Source: Rhizobiaceae bacterium (GTDB lineage Bacteria > Pseudomonadota > Alphaproteobacteria > Rhizobiales > Rhizobiaceae). Taken from it: DNA of 64,000 nucleotides. The notes beneath the pieces were generated by a model. It was given only the letters and a program-made list of their open reading frames with translations, had not been told where the DNA came from and did not search any database. Position numbers and translations under genes: made by a program. Positions 8,617 through 18,455 of the stretch are shown here, in pieces. Position 1 is the stretch's first letter. Each line of letters opens with the position of its first letter. Location of the stretch: NCBI GenBank assembly GCA_023953845.1, contig JAMLJC010000002.1:496001-560000 (forward strand), in the 5' to 3' direction.

Positions 8617-9777
8617 ATGGCAGCGAAGCCGCTCGGACAGACCGAGACAAAGCAGGATGCCGACAAGCATCTGTCGGCGCGGATACCGGTCGCTGCGCCG
8701 GTTCTGGACGGCCGCGAGGCCGAATATGTGCAGGAATGCATCGAGACCGAATGGATCTCGTCCAACGGCCGCTTCATCGGCGCCTTCGAGAAGGCTTTTG
8801 CCGAATTCTGCGGCGTGAAACACGCCATCGCCACCAATAACGGCACGACCGCGCTGCATCTGGCGCTGGTCGCGCTGGGCATCCGGCCGGGCGACGAGGT
8901 GATCGTGCCGACGCTGACCTACATCGCGTCGGCGAACTGCGTGCGCTATTGCGATGCCGTGCCGGTGTTCGTGGACAGCGAATCGCAGTCCATGAACATG
9001 GACCCGGCCAGCGTCGCCGCCGCGATAACCCCCAGGACAAGTGCGATCATCCCCGTTCATCTCTACGGCCATCCGGTGGATATGGACCCCATCCGCGAGC
9101 TCGCGAAGAAGCACGGGCTCTTCATCGTCGAGGATGCGGCGGAGGCGATCGGCGCGGAATACAAGGGCAAGCGTGTCGGCGGTCTCGGCACCTGCGCGAC
9201 GTTCAGCTTCTTCGGCAACAAGATCATCACCACCGGCGAGGGCGGCATGGTGACGACCGACGACGACGAGCTGGCGGCGAAGCTGCGGCTTTATCGCGGG
9301 CAGGGGATGGACCCCGAACGGCGCTACTGGTTCAACGTCATCGGCTATAACTACCGCATGACCAACGTGGCAGCCGCCATCGGTCTGGCGCAGATGGAGA
9401 AGGTCGACCAGCATCTCGGCCGCCGCGCGGAGATCGCCTCGCTCTATCGCCAGAAGCTCAGCGCGCTTGCGGACCATATCGAACTGCCGACGACGGCGAA
9501 CTGGGCCAAGCATTCCTACTGGATGTATGTGATCACGCTGAAGGACAGCGTGAAGAAGTCGCGCGACGAGGTTATGGCGGCGCTCGACAAGGAGAATATC
9601 GAGACCCGCCCGGTCTTCTATCCGATGCACGACATGCCGCCCTACAAGGAGGATCGCTCCTATCCGGTTGCGGACCGCCTCTCGGCTCGCGGCATCAACC
9701 TGCCGACGCATGGACGCATGACAGAGCGCGACATCGATCGCATCGTTGCTGCGCTGACGCGCGCCGTGGCGAACTGA
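8617..9777 (+). CDS. per: GDP-perosamine synthase-like DegT/DnrJ/EryC1 aminotransferase
   Basis: A PLP-dependent sugar aminotransferase of 386 residues. K202 in FSFFGNKIITTGEGG is the Schiff-base lysine, IVEDAAEAIGA carries the PLP-ring aspartate, and RYWFNVIGYNYRMTN is the conserved substrate/dimer segment. The start of the fold (ETEWISSNGRFIGAFE) and FSFFGNK closely resemble Vibrio cholerae RfbE-type perosamine synthases, which convert GDP-4-keto-6-deoxy-mannose and glutamate to GDP-perosamine. The substrate is the product of gmd at 3469. ATG at 8617 is used because TAGGAG (8602-8607) is well spaced for it; a TTG six bases earlier is possible. A different 4-aminated product such as a UDP-sugar is less likely given gmd nearby. 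Confidence 0.85.
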   Translation: MAAKPLGQTETKQDADKHLSARIPVAAPVLDGREAEYVQECIETEWISSNGRFIGAFEKAFAEFCGVKHAIATNNGTTALHLALVALGIRPGDEVIVPTLTYIASANCVRYCDAVPVFVDSESQSMNMDPASVAAAITPRTSAIIPVHLYGHPVDMDPIRELAKKHGLFIVEDAAEAIGAEYKGKRVGGLGTCATFSFFGNKIITTGEGGMVTTDDDELAAKLRLYRGQGMDPERRYWFNVIGYNYRMTNVAAAIGLAQMEKVDQHLGRRAEIASLYRQKLSALADHIELPTTANWAKHSYWMYVITLKDSVKKSRDEVMAALDKENIETRPVFYPMHDMPPYKEDRSYPVADRLSARGINLPTHGRMTERDIDRIVAALTRAVAN

Positions 9778-9795
9778 GCGGCACGGATCGCCGGC

Positions 9796-10833
9796 TTGCG
9801 CATCGTTCTGGCGTCATCCTTCGTGCCGTTCGTCAATGGCGGGGCGCGCTTCATCGTCGAGTGGCTGGAGCAGCATCTCGTCGAGCACAGCCATCAGGTC
9901 GAGCGCTTCTATCTGCCGTTCATCGAGCATCAGGACCACATCCTCGAACAGATGCTCGCCTACCGGATGATGAGCATCGAGGACCATTCCGACCTCCTGG
10001 TGACCTTCCGTCCGCCGGCCCATGTGCTCAGGCATCCGCGCAAGGTGGTGTGGTTCATCCACCACATCCGTTCCTTCTACGACCTCGCCGACACGGTGCA
10101 TCGGGGCTTCGCCAACACGATGAAGGGCAGGGCGGTGCGTGACGCGCTGGTCGATGTCGATACGACGACGATCCTCGAAGCGGAAAAGGTCTTCACCAAC
10201 TCGCAGGTGGTCGCGGATCGGCTGAAAAAGTTCAACGGCGTGCGGGCGACGCCGCTCTATCCGCCCGTTTTCCAGCCCGAGCGTTTCCACAACGACGGCT
10301 ATGGCGACGAGATCGTCGTTGTCTGCCGCGTGGAGGCGCACAAGCGGCAGGCGCTCCTGATCGAGGCCATGCGCCATACGAAGACGAGGGTCCGGCTGCG
10401 GCTGTGCGGGGTGAGTTCGAACCCGGCCTATGACGCGGAAATCCAGAAGCTGATCCGGGGAAGCGGCGCGGCAGACAGGATCGCCTTCGACAATCGCTGG
10501 ATTTCCGAAGAGGAGAAAGCGGAGAAACTGGCGCCGGCGCTGGCCGCCGCCTATCTGCCCGTGGACGAGGACTCTTACGGCTATCCGAGCCTCGAAGCGG
10601 CGCATTCGCGCAAGGCCGTCATCACCACGTCCGATTCCGGCGGCGTGCTGGAATTCGTAGAAGACGGCCGCAACGGCTTCGTCGCCGAGCCGACCCCTGA
10701 AGCTGTCGCGCATGCAATGGACCGGCTGCATGCCGATCGCGCGATGGCGGCGCGCATGGGCGAAGCCAGCCACGAGCGGCTGCGCGAGTTGAAGATCGAC
10801 TGGAACCACGTTGTCGAGAGCATCGTGTCATGA
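9796..10833 (+). CDS. Glycosyltransferase (GT4-like), first of a tandem pair
   Basis: 345 residues from a TTG start (MRIVLASSFVPFVNGGARF). The N-terminal motif FVNGGARFIVEWLEQHL and the C-terminal donor site (AAYLPVDEDSYGYPSLEAAHSRKAV, then TTSDSGGVLEFV) identify a GT-B glycosyltransferase. It is a paralogue of the next gene: both are 345 residues, both have a (Y/F)LPxDEDSxGY element and both share the segment GFVAEPTPEAVA. The pair therefore arose by duplication. In the middle, IWFIHHIRSFYDLAD-like and EKVFTNSQVVADRL segments have equivalents in the second copy. It ends with ATGA shared with the downstream start. Donor and linkage are unknown; two successive or alternating residues of the same repeat unit are plausible. 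Confidence 0.82.
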   Translation: MRIVLASSFVPFVNGGARFIVEWLEQHLVEHSHQVERFYLPFIEHQDHILEQMLAYRMMSIEDHSDLLVTFRPPAHVLRHPRKVVWFIHHIRSFYDLADTVHRGFANTMKGRAVRDALVDVDTTTILEAEKVFTNSQVVADRLKKFNGVRATPLYPPVFQPERFHNDGYGDEIVVVCRVEAHKRQALLIEAMRHTKTRVRLRLCGVSSNPAYDAEIQKLIRGSGAADRIAFDNRWISEEEKAEKLAPALAAAYLPVDEDSYGYPSLEAAHSRKAVITTSDSGGVLEFVEDGRNGFVAEPTPEAVAHAMDRLHADRAMAARMGEASHERLRELKIDWNHVVESIVS

Positions 10834-11867
10834 AGGTGCTGGTCGTCAACAACGCGGTGCCCTTCATCTGGGGCGGGGCCGAGGAACTCGCTCGCAACCT
10901 CGTGCTCGCGCTCAACGCCACCAAGGGCGTTTCCGCCGAACTCATGCGCATGCCGTTCAACTGGGTGCCGAACGAGCGGCTGGTGGACGAGATCGTCCTC
11001 AATCAGGCGATGCATATTCCCAATGTCGACCGCGTCATCGCGCTGAAGTTTCCGGCCTATCTGATACCGCATCAGCGCAAGACGCTGTGGATTCTCCATC
11101 AGTTCCGGCAGGCCTACGATCTGCGCGATGCGGGGCAGAGCCCGCTCGGCAACGATCCGGACAGCCGCGCCATCGTCGAGGCAATCCATCGCGCCGACAA
11201 TGAGTGTTTCGCCGCCTGCCGTCGCATCTTCACCAATTCTCCGGTGACGCAGAACCGGCTGAGGCAATACAACCGGCGCAAGTCGGAAGTGCTCTATCCG
11301 CCGCTGAACGACGAGGCGTTGTTCCGGCCGGGCGAATATGGCGACTACATCTTCGCCGGCGGCCGTGTCGCCGTGGGCAAGCGGCAGCGGATGCTGATCG
11401 AGGCGATGAAGCATACCAAAAGCGGCGTGCGGCTGGTGATCGCCGGCCCGCCGGAATCCGACGATATCGTCCGCGATCTCACGGAGCTGGTCGAGCGGGA
11501 AAATCTCTCGGATCGCGTTACTCTGAAACTGGCGTTGCTGTCGCGGGAAGAGATCGCCGGACTGGCGAACAATGCACGGGCGGCCGCTTATCTCCCGTTC
11601 GACGAGGATTCGCTGGGCTATGTGACGATGGAGGCGTTCGCCTCCGGCAAGGCTGTACTGACCACAACCGATTCCGGCGGTCTGCTGGAGATCGTAAAAC
11701 ACGAGCAGACGGGCTTCGTCGCGGAACCGACGCCGGAGGCTGTGGCCGCGGGGCTCGACGCCCTCCACGATGCGGCGGCGGCCCGCAGCTACGGGCAGGC
11801 CGCCGCCGCGCTGTGGCAGAAGAAGAACCTCACCTGGGCGAAAACCGTCGAAAAGCTGCTGTCCTGA
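10830..11867 (+). CDS. Glycosyltransferase (GT4-like), second of a tandem pair
   Basis: 345 residues, overlapping the previous gene by ATGA. It begins MKVLVVNNAVPFIWGGAEEL, a GT-B acceptor-domain start. LWILHQFRQAYDLRD and CRRIFTNSPVTQNRL parallel the upstream paralogue. The donor domain has FAGGRVAVGKRQRMLIEAM and AAYLPFDEDSLGYVTMEAFASGKAV, followed by TTDSGGLLEIV and GFVAEPTPEAVA. Sequence divergence outside these motifs suggests the two copies no longer have identical specificity. Transfer of a 6-deoxyhexose (rhamnose or N-acetylperosamine) to a lipid-linked glycan is the contextual inference. Confidence 0.82.
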   Translation: MKVLVVNNAVPFIWGGAEELARNLVLALNATKGVSAELMRMPFNWVPNERLVDEIVLNQAMHIPNVDRVIALKFPAYLIPHQRKTLWILHQFRQAYDLRDAGQSPLGNDPDSRAIVEAIHRADNECFAACRRIFTNSPVTQNRLRQYNRRKSEVLYPPLNDEALFRPGEYGDYIFAGGRVAVGKRQRMLIEAMKHTKSGVRLVIAGPPESDDIVRDLTELVERENLSDRVTLKLALLSREEIAGLANNARAAAYLPFDEDSLGYVTMEAFASGKAVLTTTDSGGLLEIVKHEQTGFVAEPTPEAVAAGLDALHDAAAARSYGQAAAALWQKKNLTWAKTVEKLLS

Positions 11868-11869
11868 AT

Positions 11870-13018
11870 ATGCGCATCTGCCTCGATACATCCGCCATCC
11901 GTCCGCCGATGACCGGCATCGGCTACTACGTGCTGTTCCTCGCGAAGCACCTGCCGGCCGAAGCGCCGGACGTGGAGTTCCTGTCGTTCGACGGCGCGTC
12001 GACGCGTCCAATGACGCTCGATGTGCTGGATGCGCGCGCCGGACAGGCCGCTGACACAAGCAGCCTCGTCGGCCGGGCGATCGAGCTCGCCAAGAAGTCC
12101 GACGCGGCCCGGCGTCTCTACCGCGTGGTCAAGGCGCGTCGTTTCCAGCAGGCATCGTCCAGCTACGACCTGTTCCATGCGCTCAACTTCGTGCCGCCGA
12201 TGGAAACGGACGCCACCGTGCTGCCCCTGATCCACGATCTCTCCTTCGAGAGGCTGCCGCACACGCATCCGGCCGACCGCGTCGCGTTCCTCCGGGAGCG
12301 GCTGAAGACCATCCATCGCTATCGCTTCATCAATACGCTGTCGCATTTCAGCGCCAGCGAGATCGCCGACGTCTACGGCTATCCGATCGAGCGGATCGGA
12401 GTCAGTCATCCGGGCGTAAACGAGCGCATGTATCGTCTGGCCGAACCGAAGGCGCTTGCCGAAATTGCCGCGATGGGGCTGAAGGAACGCTCCTTCTACC
12501 TGACCGTCGGCACCGTCGAGCCGCGCAAGAACCACAAGGTGCTGGTGGAGGCCTATGTCGGCCTGCCGCCGGCCCTGCGCAAACGCTGTCCGCTGGTGAT
12601 CGTCGGCGCGAGCGGATGGGGCAGCCTCGATGTCCCCGGACAGGATGAACTGGTGCGCGAAGGATCGGTCCGGTTTCTCGGCTACGCGGCCGAAAATGTG
12701 GTGCGCGCGCTCTACGCGCAGGCGAGGGCGCTGCTTTTCCCGACGCTATACGAAGGGTTCGGCATACCGGTCGCCGAGGCAATGGCGAGCGGATTGCAGC
12801 CCGTCGTCTCGGACATTCCGGTGATGCGGGAGGTGGCGGGCGACGCCGGAATCTATATCGATCCCAAGGACGTATCAGGGTGGCGCAGCCAGCTTGCCGA
12901 GATCGCGGACAACGATGCCAGGCTGCTGCCGGCCGAGACGTTGCGGAAGCGCGCCGGGATGTTCACCTGGCAGAATACCGCGCGAAAAACGGTCGAACTC
13001 TACCAGCGTTTCCAGTAG
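11870..13018 (+). CDS. GT4 family glycosyltransferase (mannosyltransferase-like)
   Basis: 382 residues. The frame is open far upstream, but those codons lie inside the preceding glycosyltransferase. The true start is the ATG at 11870, two bases after the preceding stop, giving MRICLDTSAIRPPMTGIGYY, a standard N-terminus for this family. Motifs are GTVEPRKNHKVLVEAY (about 200), then LLFPTLYEGFGIPVAEAMASG and VVSDIPVMREVAGDAGIYIDP, close to WbdA/B/C-type mannosyl- and rhamnosyltransferases of O-polysaccharide synthesis. Those enzymes use GDP-mannose or GDP-rhamnose, both of which this cluster can provide. It is the last gene of the plus-strand series and converges on the dehydratase gene with 16 bases between stops. 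Confidence 0.85.
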   Translation: MRICLDTSAIRPPMTGIGYYVLFLAKHLPAEAPDVEFLSFDGASTRPMTLDVLDARAGQAADTSSLVGRAIELAKKSDAARRLYRVVKARRFQQASSSYDLFHALNFVPPMETDATVLPLIHDLSFERLPHTHPADRVAFLRERLKTIHRYRFINTLSHFSASEIADVYGYPIERIGVSHPGVNERMYRLAEPKALAEIAAMGLKERSFYLTVGTVEPRKNHKVLVEAYVGLPPALRKRCPLVIVGASGWGSLDVPGQDELVREGSVRFLGYAAENVVRALYAQARALLFPTLYEGFGIPVAEAMASGLQPVVSDIPVMREVAGDAGIYIDPKDVSGWRSQLAEIADNDARLLPAETLRKRAGMFTWQNTARKTVELYQRFQ

Positions 13019-13034
13019 CTCTGACGTCCCGCTC

Positions 13035-14915
13035 TCAGGCGGCCGGACTGCGCTTCACCTGCCGGACAGCGGAGAAAAGCAGATTGTTCGCGCTTGCCTC
13101 GTCGCCATTGTCCACGGCCTTGCGCAACGATGTCAGCGCGTCGCAAACGTCGGCATAGTTCCAGTTGCGGCGCCTGCCGCGCATGATGCGGGAATGAGCC
13201 GTCGGCTCGACATGCTTGGCGTCGTAGAACAGTTCCTCGAAAATCTTCTCGCCGGGACGCGAGCCGACGACCTTGATCTCGATGTCGCCTTTCGGATGGG
13301 CGGCGTCCCGGAGCGTCAGGCCGGCGAAGCGGATCATGTTTTCCGCAAGATCGCGGATGGCGACGGGCTCGCCCATGTCTAGAAGGAACACGTCGCCGTT
13401 CTCGGAAAGGCTCGCCGCCTGGATGATGAGCTCGGCGGCCTCGCGGATCGACATGAAGTAGCGCGTCATGTGCTCGTCGGTGAGCGTGACGGGGCCGCCC
13501 TTGGCGATCTGTTCCTTGAACAGCGGCACGACGGAGCCTTGCGAACCGATGACGTTGCCGAAGCGCACGGCGCAGAAACGCTGTTTCTCGCCTGCCTCGC
13601 GCGGACGGTTGGCGAAGCTGCGGACGATGATCTCCGACCAGCGCTTGGTCGCGCCCATGACGTTGGCCGGCCGGACGGCCTTGTCGGAGGAAATGAGAAC
13701 GAAATACTCGACCCTGGCGTCGAACGCGGCCTCCGCGATCGTCCATGTGCCGAAGACGTTGTTGGCGATGCCCGAAAGCATGTTCATCTCGACCATGGGA
13801 ACATGCTTGTAGGCGGCCGCATGGAAAACAGTGTCGATCGCGTGCTGCTCGAAGACGCGGCGCACCAGCTTCTCGTCCGTCACGGAGCCCAGTATCGGCA
13901 TGAGATCGACATCCCTGCCGTCGCGAAGCGTGCGCTCGATCTCGTAGAGGGCGAATTCGTCGACGTCGAAGAGGATCAGCCTGCGCGGCGACAACGTGAC
14001 GATCTGCCGGCAGAGTTCGGAGCCGATCGAACCTCCCGCGCCGGAGACGAGAACGGTCTTGCCAGTCACCGGCTGGCGGAGAAGAGCAGGGTCGGCAGCC
14101 ACGGCCGGGCGGCCGAGCAGATCGCCAAGCTCGATGTCGCGCACGCGACTTCGGAGGTCTCCCTCCCAACCGGCTGCGATGGTCGGCAGGAAGCTGATCT
14201 TGACGCCGGTGCTGCTCGTCTGTCGCAGCATGGCCGCGCGCGAGGCGCTGGTCACGCTGTCTGAGCAGACCACGATCTCCTGCACGTCGAACTGCTCGAC
14301 AAGCGAACCGAGCCGTGAGGGGGGATGCACGCGCGCTCCGGAAATGTCCGCGCCTTGCAGCGCAGGGCTGTCGTCGACGAAGGCCACCAGATTGGTCTGC
14401 GGATCGAGGCGCAGCGCCGCGGCAAGCTGCACGCCGGCGCCGCTTGCCCCATAGATGATGATACGTTTCGAAGCCGTCGCAGCGTCGAAAGCCTGCTGCA
14501 GCAGCCGGCGCGCGGCGAAGCGGCTGAAGGCGAGAAGCACGGTGCCGACGGCGAAGTAGATGACCGGTACGGAACGCGGCACTCCGGCCCCGCCGCGCGT
14601 CTCGGTCATGAAAACGATGACCAGCCACACCGGAACCGCAACCGCCATCGCCTTGCCGATCGACCAGAGCATGGCCTCGGACACGTAGCGGATGACGGCA
14701 CGATAGAAGCCGAACTGGACAAGGATCGGAATGGCGATCGCCGGCGCCAGCGCCATGACGACGGCCTGCGTCTGGTTCGGTATGAACGGGCGTCCGAAAC
14801 GCAGCGAATAGCTCAGCCACAGGGCGAAGAGCAGGATCAGGAAATCGATCGTGGCCAGCAGCAATCTTTTGCGCCGGCGCGGCAATGCAATCAGCCAGGC
14901 TAGAATCGAAGCCAC
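13035..14915 (-). CDS. Membrane nucleotide-sugar 4,6-dehydratase of the WbpM/CapD family
   Basis: 626 residues. Up to four membrane helices occupy the first ~135 residues, followed by a CoA/NAD-binding-like domain (GASGAGVQLA, about 156-165) and the SDR catalytic domain starting VLVSGAGGSIGSEL (about 288-301). The active-site element SSDKAVRPANVMGATKR has S410, M420 and K424. Methionine replaces the usual tyrosine, the SMK triad known from WbpM. Such enzymes act on UDP-GlcNAc to give UDP-4-keto-6-deoxy-GlcNAc for QuiNAc/FucNAc. The candidate reductase is at 348-1265 and the candidate phosphosugar transferase is directly upstream on the same strand. Full length with no visible lesion. Confidence 0.9.
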   Translation of the reverse strand: MASILAWLIALPRRRKRLLLATIDFLILLFALWLSYSLRFGRPFIPNQTQAVVMALAPAIAIPILVQFGFYRAVIRYVSEAMLWSIGKAMAVAVPVWLVIVFMTETRGGAGVPRSVPVIYFAVGTVLLAFSRFAARRLLQQAFDAATASKRIIIYGASGAGVQLAAALRLDPQTNLVAFVDDSPALQGADISGARVHPPSRLGSLVEQFDVQEIVVCSDSVTSASRAAMLRQTSSTGVKISFLPTIAAGWEGDLRSRVRDIELGDLLGRPAVAADPALLRQPVTGKTVLVSGAGGSIGSELCRQIVTLSPRRLILFDVDEFALYEIERTLRDGRDVDLMPILGSVTDEKLVRRVFEQHAIDTVFHAAAYKHVPMVEMNMLSGIANNVFGTWTIAEAAFDARVEYFVLISSDKAVRPANVMGATKRWSEIIVRSFANRPREAGEKQRFCAVRFGNVIGSQGSVVPLFKEQIAKGGPVTLTDEHMTRYFMSIREAAELIIQAASLSENGDVFLLDMGEPVAIRDLAENMIRFAGLTLRDAAHPKGDIEIKVVGSRPGEKIFEELFYDAKHVEPTAHSRIMRGRRRNWNYADVCDALTSLRKAVDNGDEASANNLLFSAVRQVKRSPAA

Positions 14916-15052
14916 GTCTATATCGCCTTTGTCGCTTCCCGCCCGCCGGCCAAGATCTCAGCTCTGACGGAGCTAGGTATAACGCAATACATGGAAAAGC
15001 AACGCGGCTACGGCAAGCCGGATGGCGCAAACTGCGCACGATGAGGCGTTCG

Positions 15053-15607
15053 TCAGCCCTTGACGGCGTCGCCAGCGCCTTTTCCGGTCGCCGTCGCGAG
15101 GATGATCGCCAGGTCGCCGAGGAAGCTGCGGGTCTCGATATAACGCTTGTCGGCGCCCGCCAGCCTTTCCGGGGTGGACATGTCGATGCCCGCGAGTTGC
15201 GCAGGCCCGGTGATGCCGGGTCTGGCGGAAAAGACATCGGCGGCCCGGCGTGCCGCGATGACATCGTGCTGCGAGGGCAGGCAGGGGCGAGGGCCGACGA
15301 GGCTCATGTCGCCGCGCAACACGTTCCAGAGTTGCGGCAACTCATCGAGCTTATAGCGGCGCAGCTTCGCGCCAAGCGGCGTGACCCACGAGCCGGCGAC
15401 CTCATGCGAGCCCGCATTGGGGGCGGCGGTGAACATTGTCCGGAACTTGTAGCACCGGAACACGCGTTCATGTCGTCCGACGCGCTCCTGCACGAAGACG
15501 GCGCGGCCGGGCGATGAACGCCGAACCTGTATGGCGATCCACAGCATGACGGGACTTAGCAGGACAAGCCCGGCGGCAGACGCCAGAAGATCGAAAAGCC
15601 GCTTCAT
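15053..15607 (-). CDS. Small monotopic undecaprenyl-phosphate sugar-1-phosphate transferase
   Basis: 184 residues starting at ATG 15607 (MKRLFDLLAS); an earlier in-frame ATG at 15661 would add an unrelated tail. This is the minimal catalytic form of the bacterial sugar transferase family (PglC, WecP C-terminal, WreU). It has one reentrant hydrophobic helix (SAAGLVLLSPVMLWIAI), KFRTM, the DE dyad D88-E89 in KLDELPQLWNVLRGDMS, and VGPRP. The enzyme moves a phospho-sugar from a UDP-sugar to the membrane polyprenol phosphate and so starts glycan assembly. Its pairing with the WbpM-type dehydratase suggests UDP-QuiNAc, UDP-FucNAc or the 4-keto precursor as donor. Confidence 0.9.
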   Translation of the reverse strand: MKRLFDLLASAAGLVLLSPVMLWIAIQVRRSSPGRAVFVQERVGRHERVFRCYKFRTMFTAAPNAGSHEVAGSWVTPLGAKLRRYKLDELPQLWNVLRGDMSLVGPRPCLPSQHDVIAARRAADVFSARPGITGPAQLAGIDMSTPERLAGADKRYIETRSFLGDLAIILATATGKGAGDAVKG

Positions 15608-15694
15608 CGATAGGCCCGGATGCGCATGCCGCTGGATCGCCGAGGTGTCATCGCAAGTCAATGGCGGCCGTATCCTCGCCTGCGAGGGCAGCGC

Positions 15695-17320
<1,626 letters not shown>

Positions 17321-17321
17321 G

Positions 17322-18455
17322 TCAGCGGTCCTTCGGATCGAGGGCGTCGCGCAGCCCGTCGCCGACGAAATTCAGTGCGAACAGCGTCGAGACGAGGAAG
17401 ATCGCGGGAAACAGCAGCAGCCAGTTCGCCGAGCCGATATTCTTCGCTCCGGTCGAGATCAGCACGCCCCAACTGGTCATCGGTTCCTGCACGCCGAGGC
17501 CGAGGAACGACAGGAAACTCTCCAGAATGATGACCTGCGGCACCAGCAGCGTCATGTAGATCACCACCGGGCCGAGCAGGTTGGGTACGATATGGCGCAG
17601 CAGAATGCCGCGCGGGGACACGCCGAGCGCCTCGGCGGCCTGCACGTATTCCTGCCGACGGATCGACAGCGCCTGACCGCGCACGATACGCGCCATGTCG
17701 AGCCATAGAACCGCGCCGACCGCCAGGAACATCAGCACGAAATTCCGGCCGAAGAACACCACCAGCATGATGACGAAGAAGATGAAGGGCAGGGAATAGA
17801 GAACGTCGACGATGCGCATCATGACTTCGTCCGTCTTGCCGCCGATGAAGCCGGCCGTCGCGCCGTAGAGAACGCCGATGACGACGGCGACGACGCCGGC
17901 CAGGAGGCCGATGGCGAGCGAGACGCGTCCGGCCATCAGCGTCCGGGACAGCAGGTCACGGCCTGTGTTGTCGGTGCCGAAGAGGAAATATTGCTGCTTG
18001 ATGCCGGCGCTGAAGGTCATCTGCGTCCCGTCCGCCGAGCGATCCTCAACCTTGGCGTCGTCGAAGGTGTCGGAGCGGTCGATGTAGCGCGTGTTGCGCT
18101 CGTCGATCTCGCGCGACGACGTGACCGTGAAAAACACACGCTCGTCTTCCTGCCGCCATTCCTTGAGGTCGACGCGCATGCGCTTCAGGACGTCGGTCAG
18201 CGCCGTCTCGATCATTTCCGGCTTGGGATAGGCCGAAACGCTTGGCGGCGTGCGGACATAGTCGGCGTAGATGGTCGTGTAATTGTGCGGCACGAACCAC
18301 GGGCCGAAGACGCAGACGACGGTCATCAGCACCAGATAGACGAGGCTGACCATCGCCGCCTTGTTGGTGCGAAGCCGCAGCCAGGCATCCCCCCAGAATG
18401 AGCGGCCGGCGACCGGCGTTTCGGGCGCGGGCCCGGCGAGCGCGGCGTCAGTCAT
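17322..18455 (-). CDS. Peptide-type ABC importer permease (OppC/YejE-like)
   Basis: 377 residues with about six membrane helices. The first is near residues 34-55. A periplasmic segment of roughly 100 residues follows before FLFGTDNTGRDLLSRTLMAGRVS, which opens the conserved BPD transport domain. The EAA loop is EALGVSPRGILLRHIVPN. The long periplasmic insertion (about 65-155, rich in Asp/Arg/Glu) makes it longer than the usual ~300-residue OppC and resembles YejE-type permeases. It overlaps the OppB-like gene by eight bases, indicating an operon and coupled translation. It pairs with that permease to form the translocation pore in the inner membrane. Confidence 0.92.
   Translation of the reverse strand: MTDAALAGPAPETPVAGRSFWGDAWLRLRTNKAAMVSLVYLVLMTVVCVFGPWFVPHNYTTIYADYVRTPPSVSAYPKPEMIETALTDVLKRMRVDLKEWRQEDERVFFTVTSSREIDERNTRYIDRSDTFDDAKVEDRSADGTQMTFSAGIKQQYFLFGTDNTGRDLLSRTLMAGRVSLAIGLLAGVVAVVIGVLYGATAGFIGGKTDEVMMRIVDVLYSLPFIFFVIMLVVFFGRNFVLMFLAVGAVLWLDMARIVRGQALSIRRQEYVQAAEALGVSPRGILLRHIVPNLLGPVVIYMTLLVPQVIILESFLSFLGLGVQEPMTSWGVLISTGAKNIGSANWLLLFPAIFLVSTLFALNFVGDGLRDALDPKDR

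Noticed and set aside
11204..11869. In-frame extension upstream of the glycosyltransferase at 11870, suggesting a 604-residue fusion
   Set aside because: Those codons lie wholly within the preceding glycosyltransferase gene in another frame, and the ATG at 11870 begins the canonical fold.
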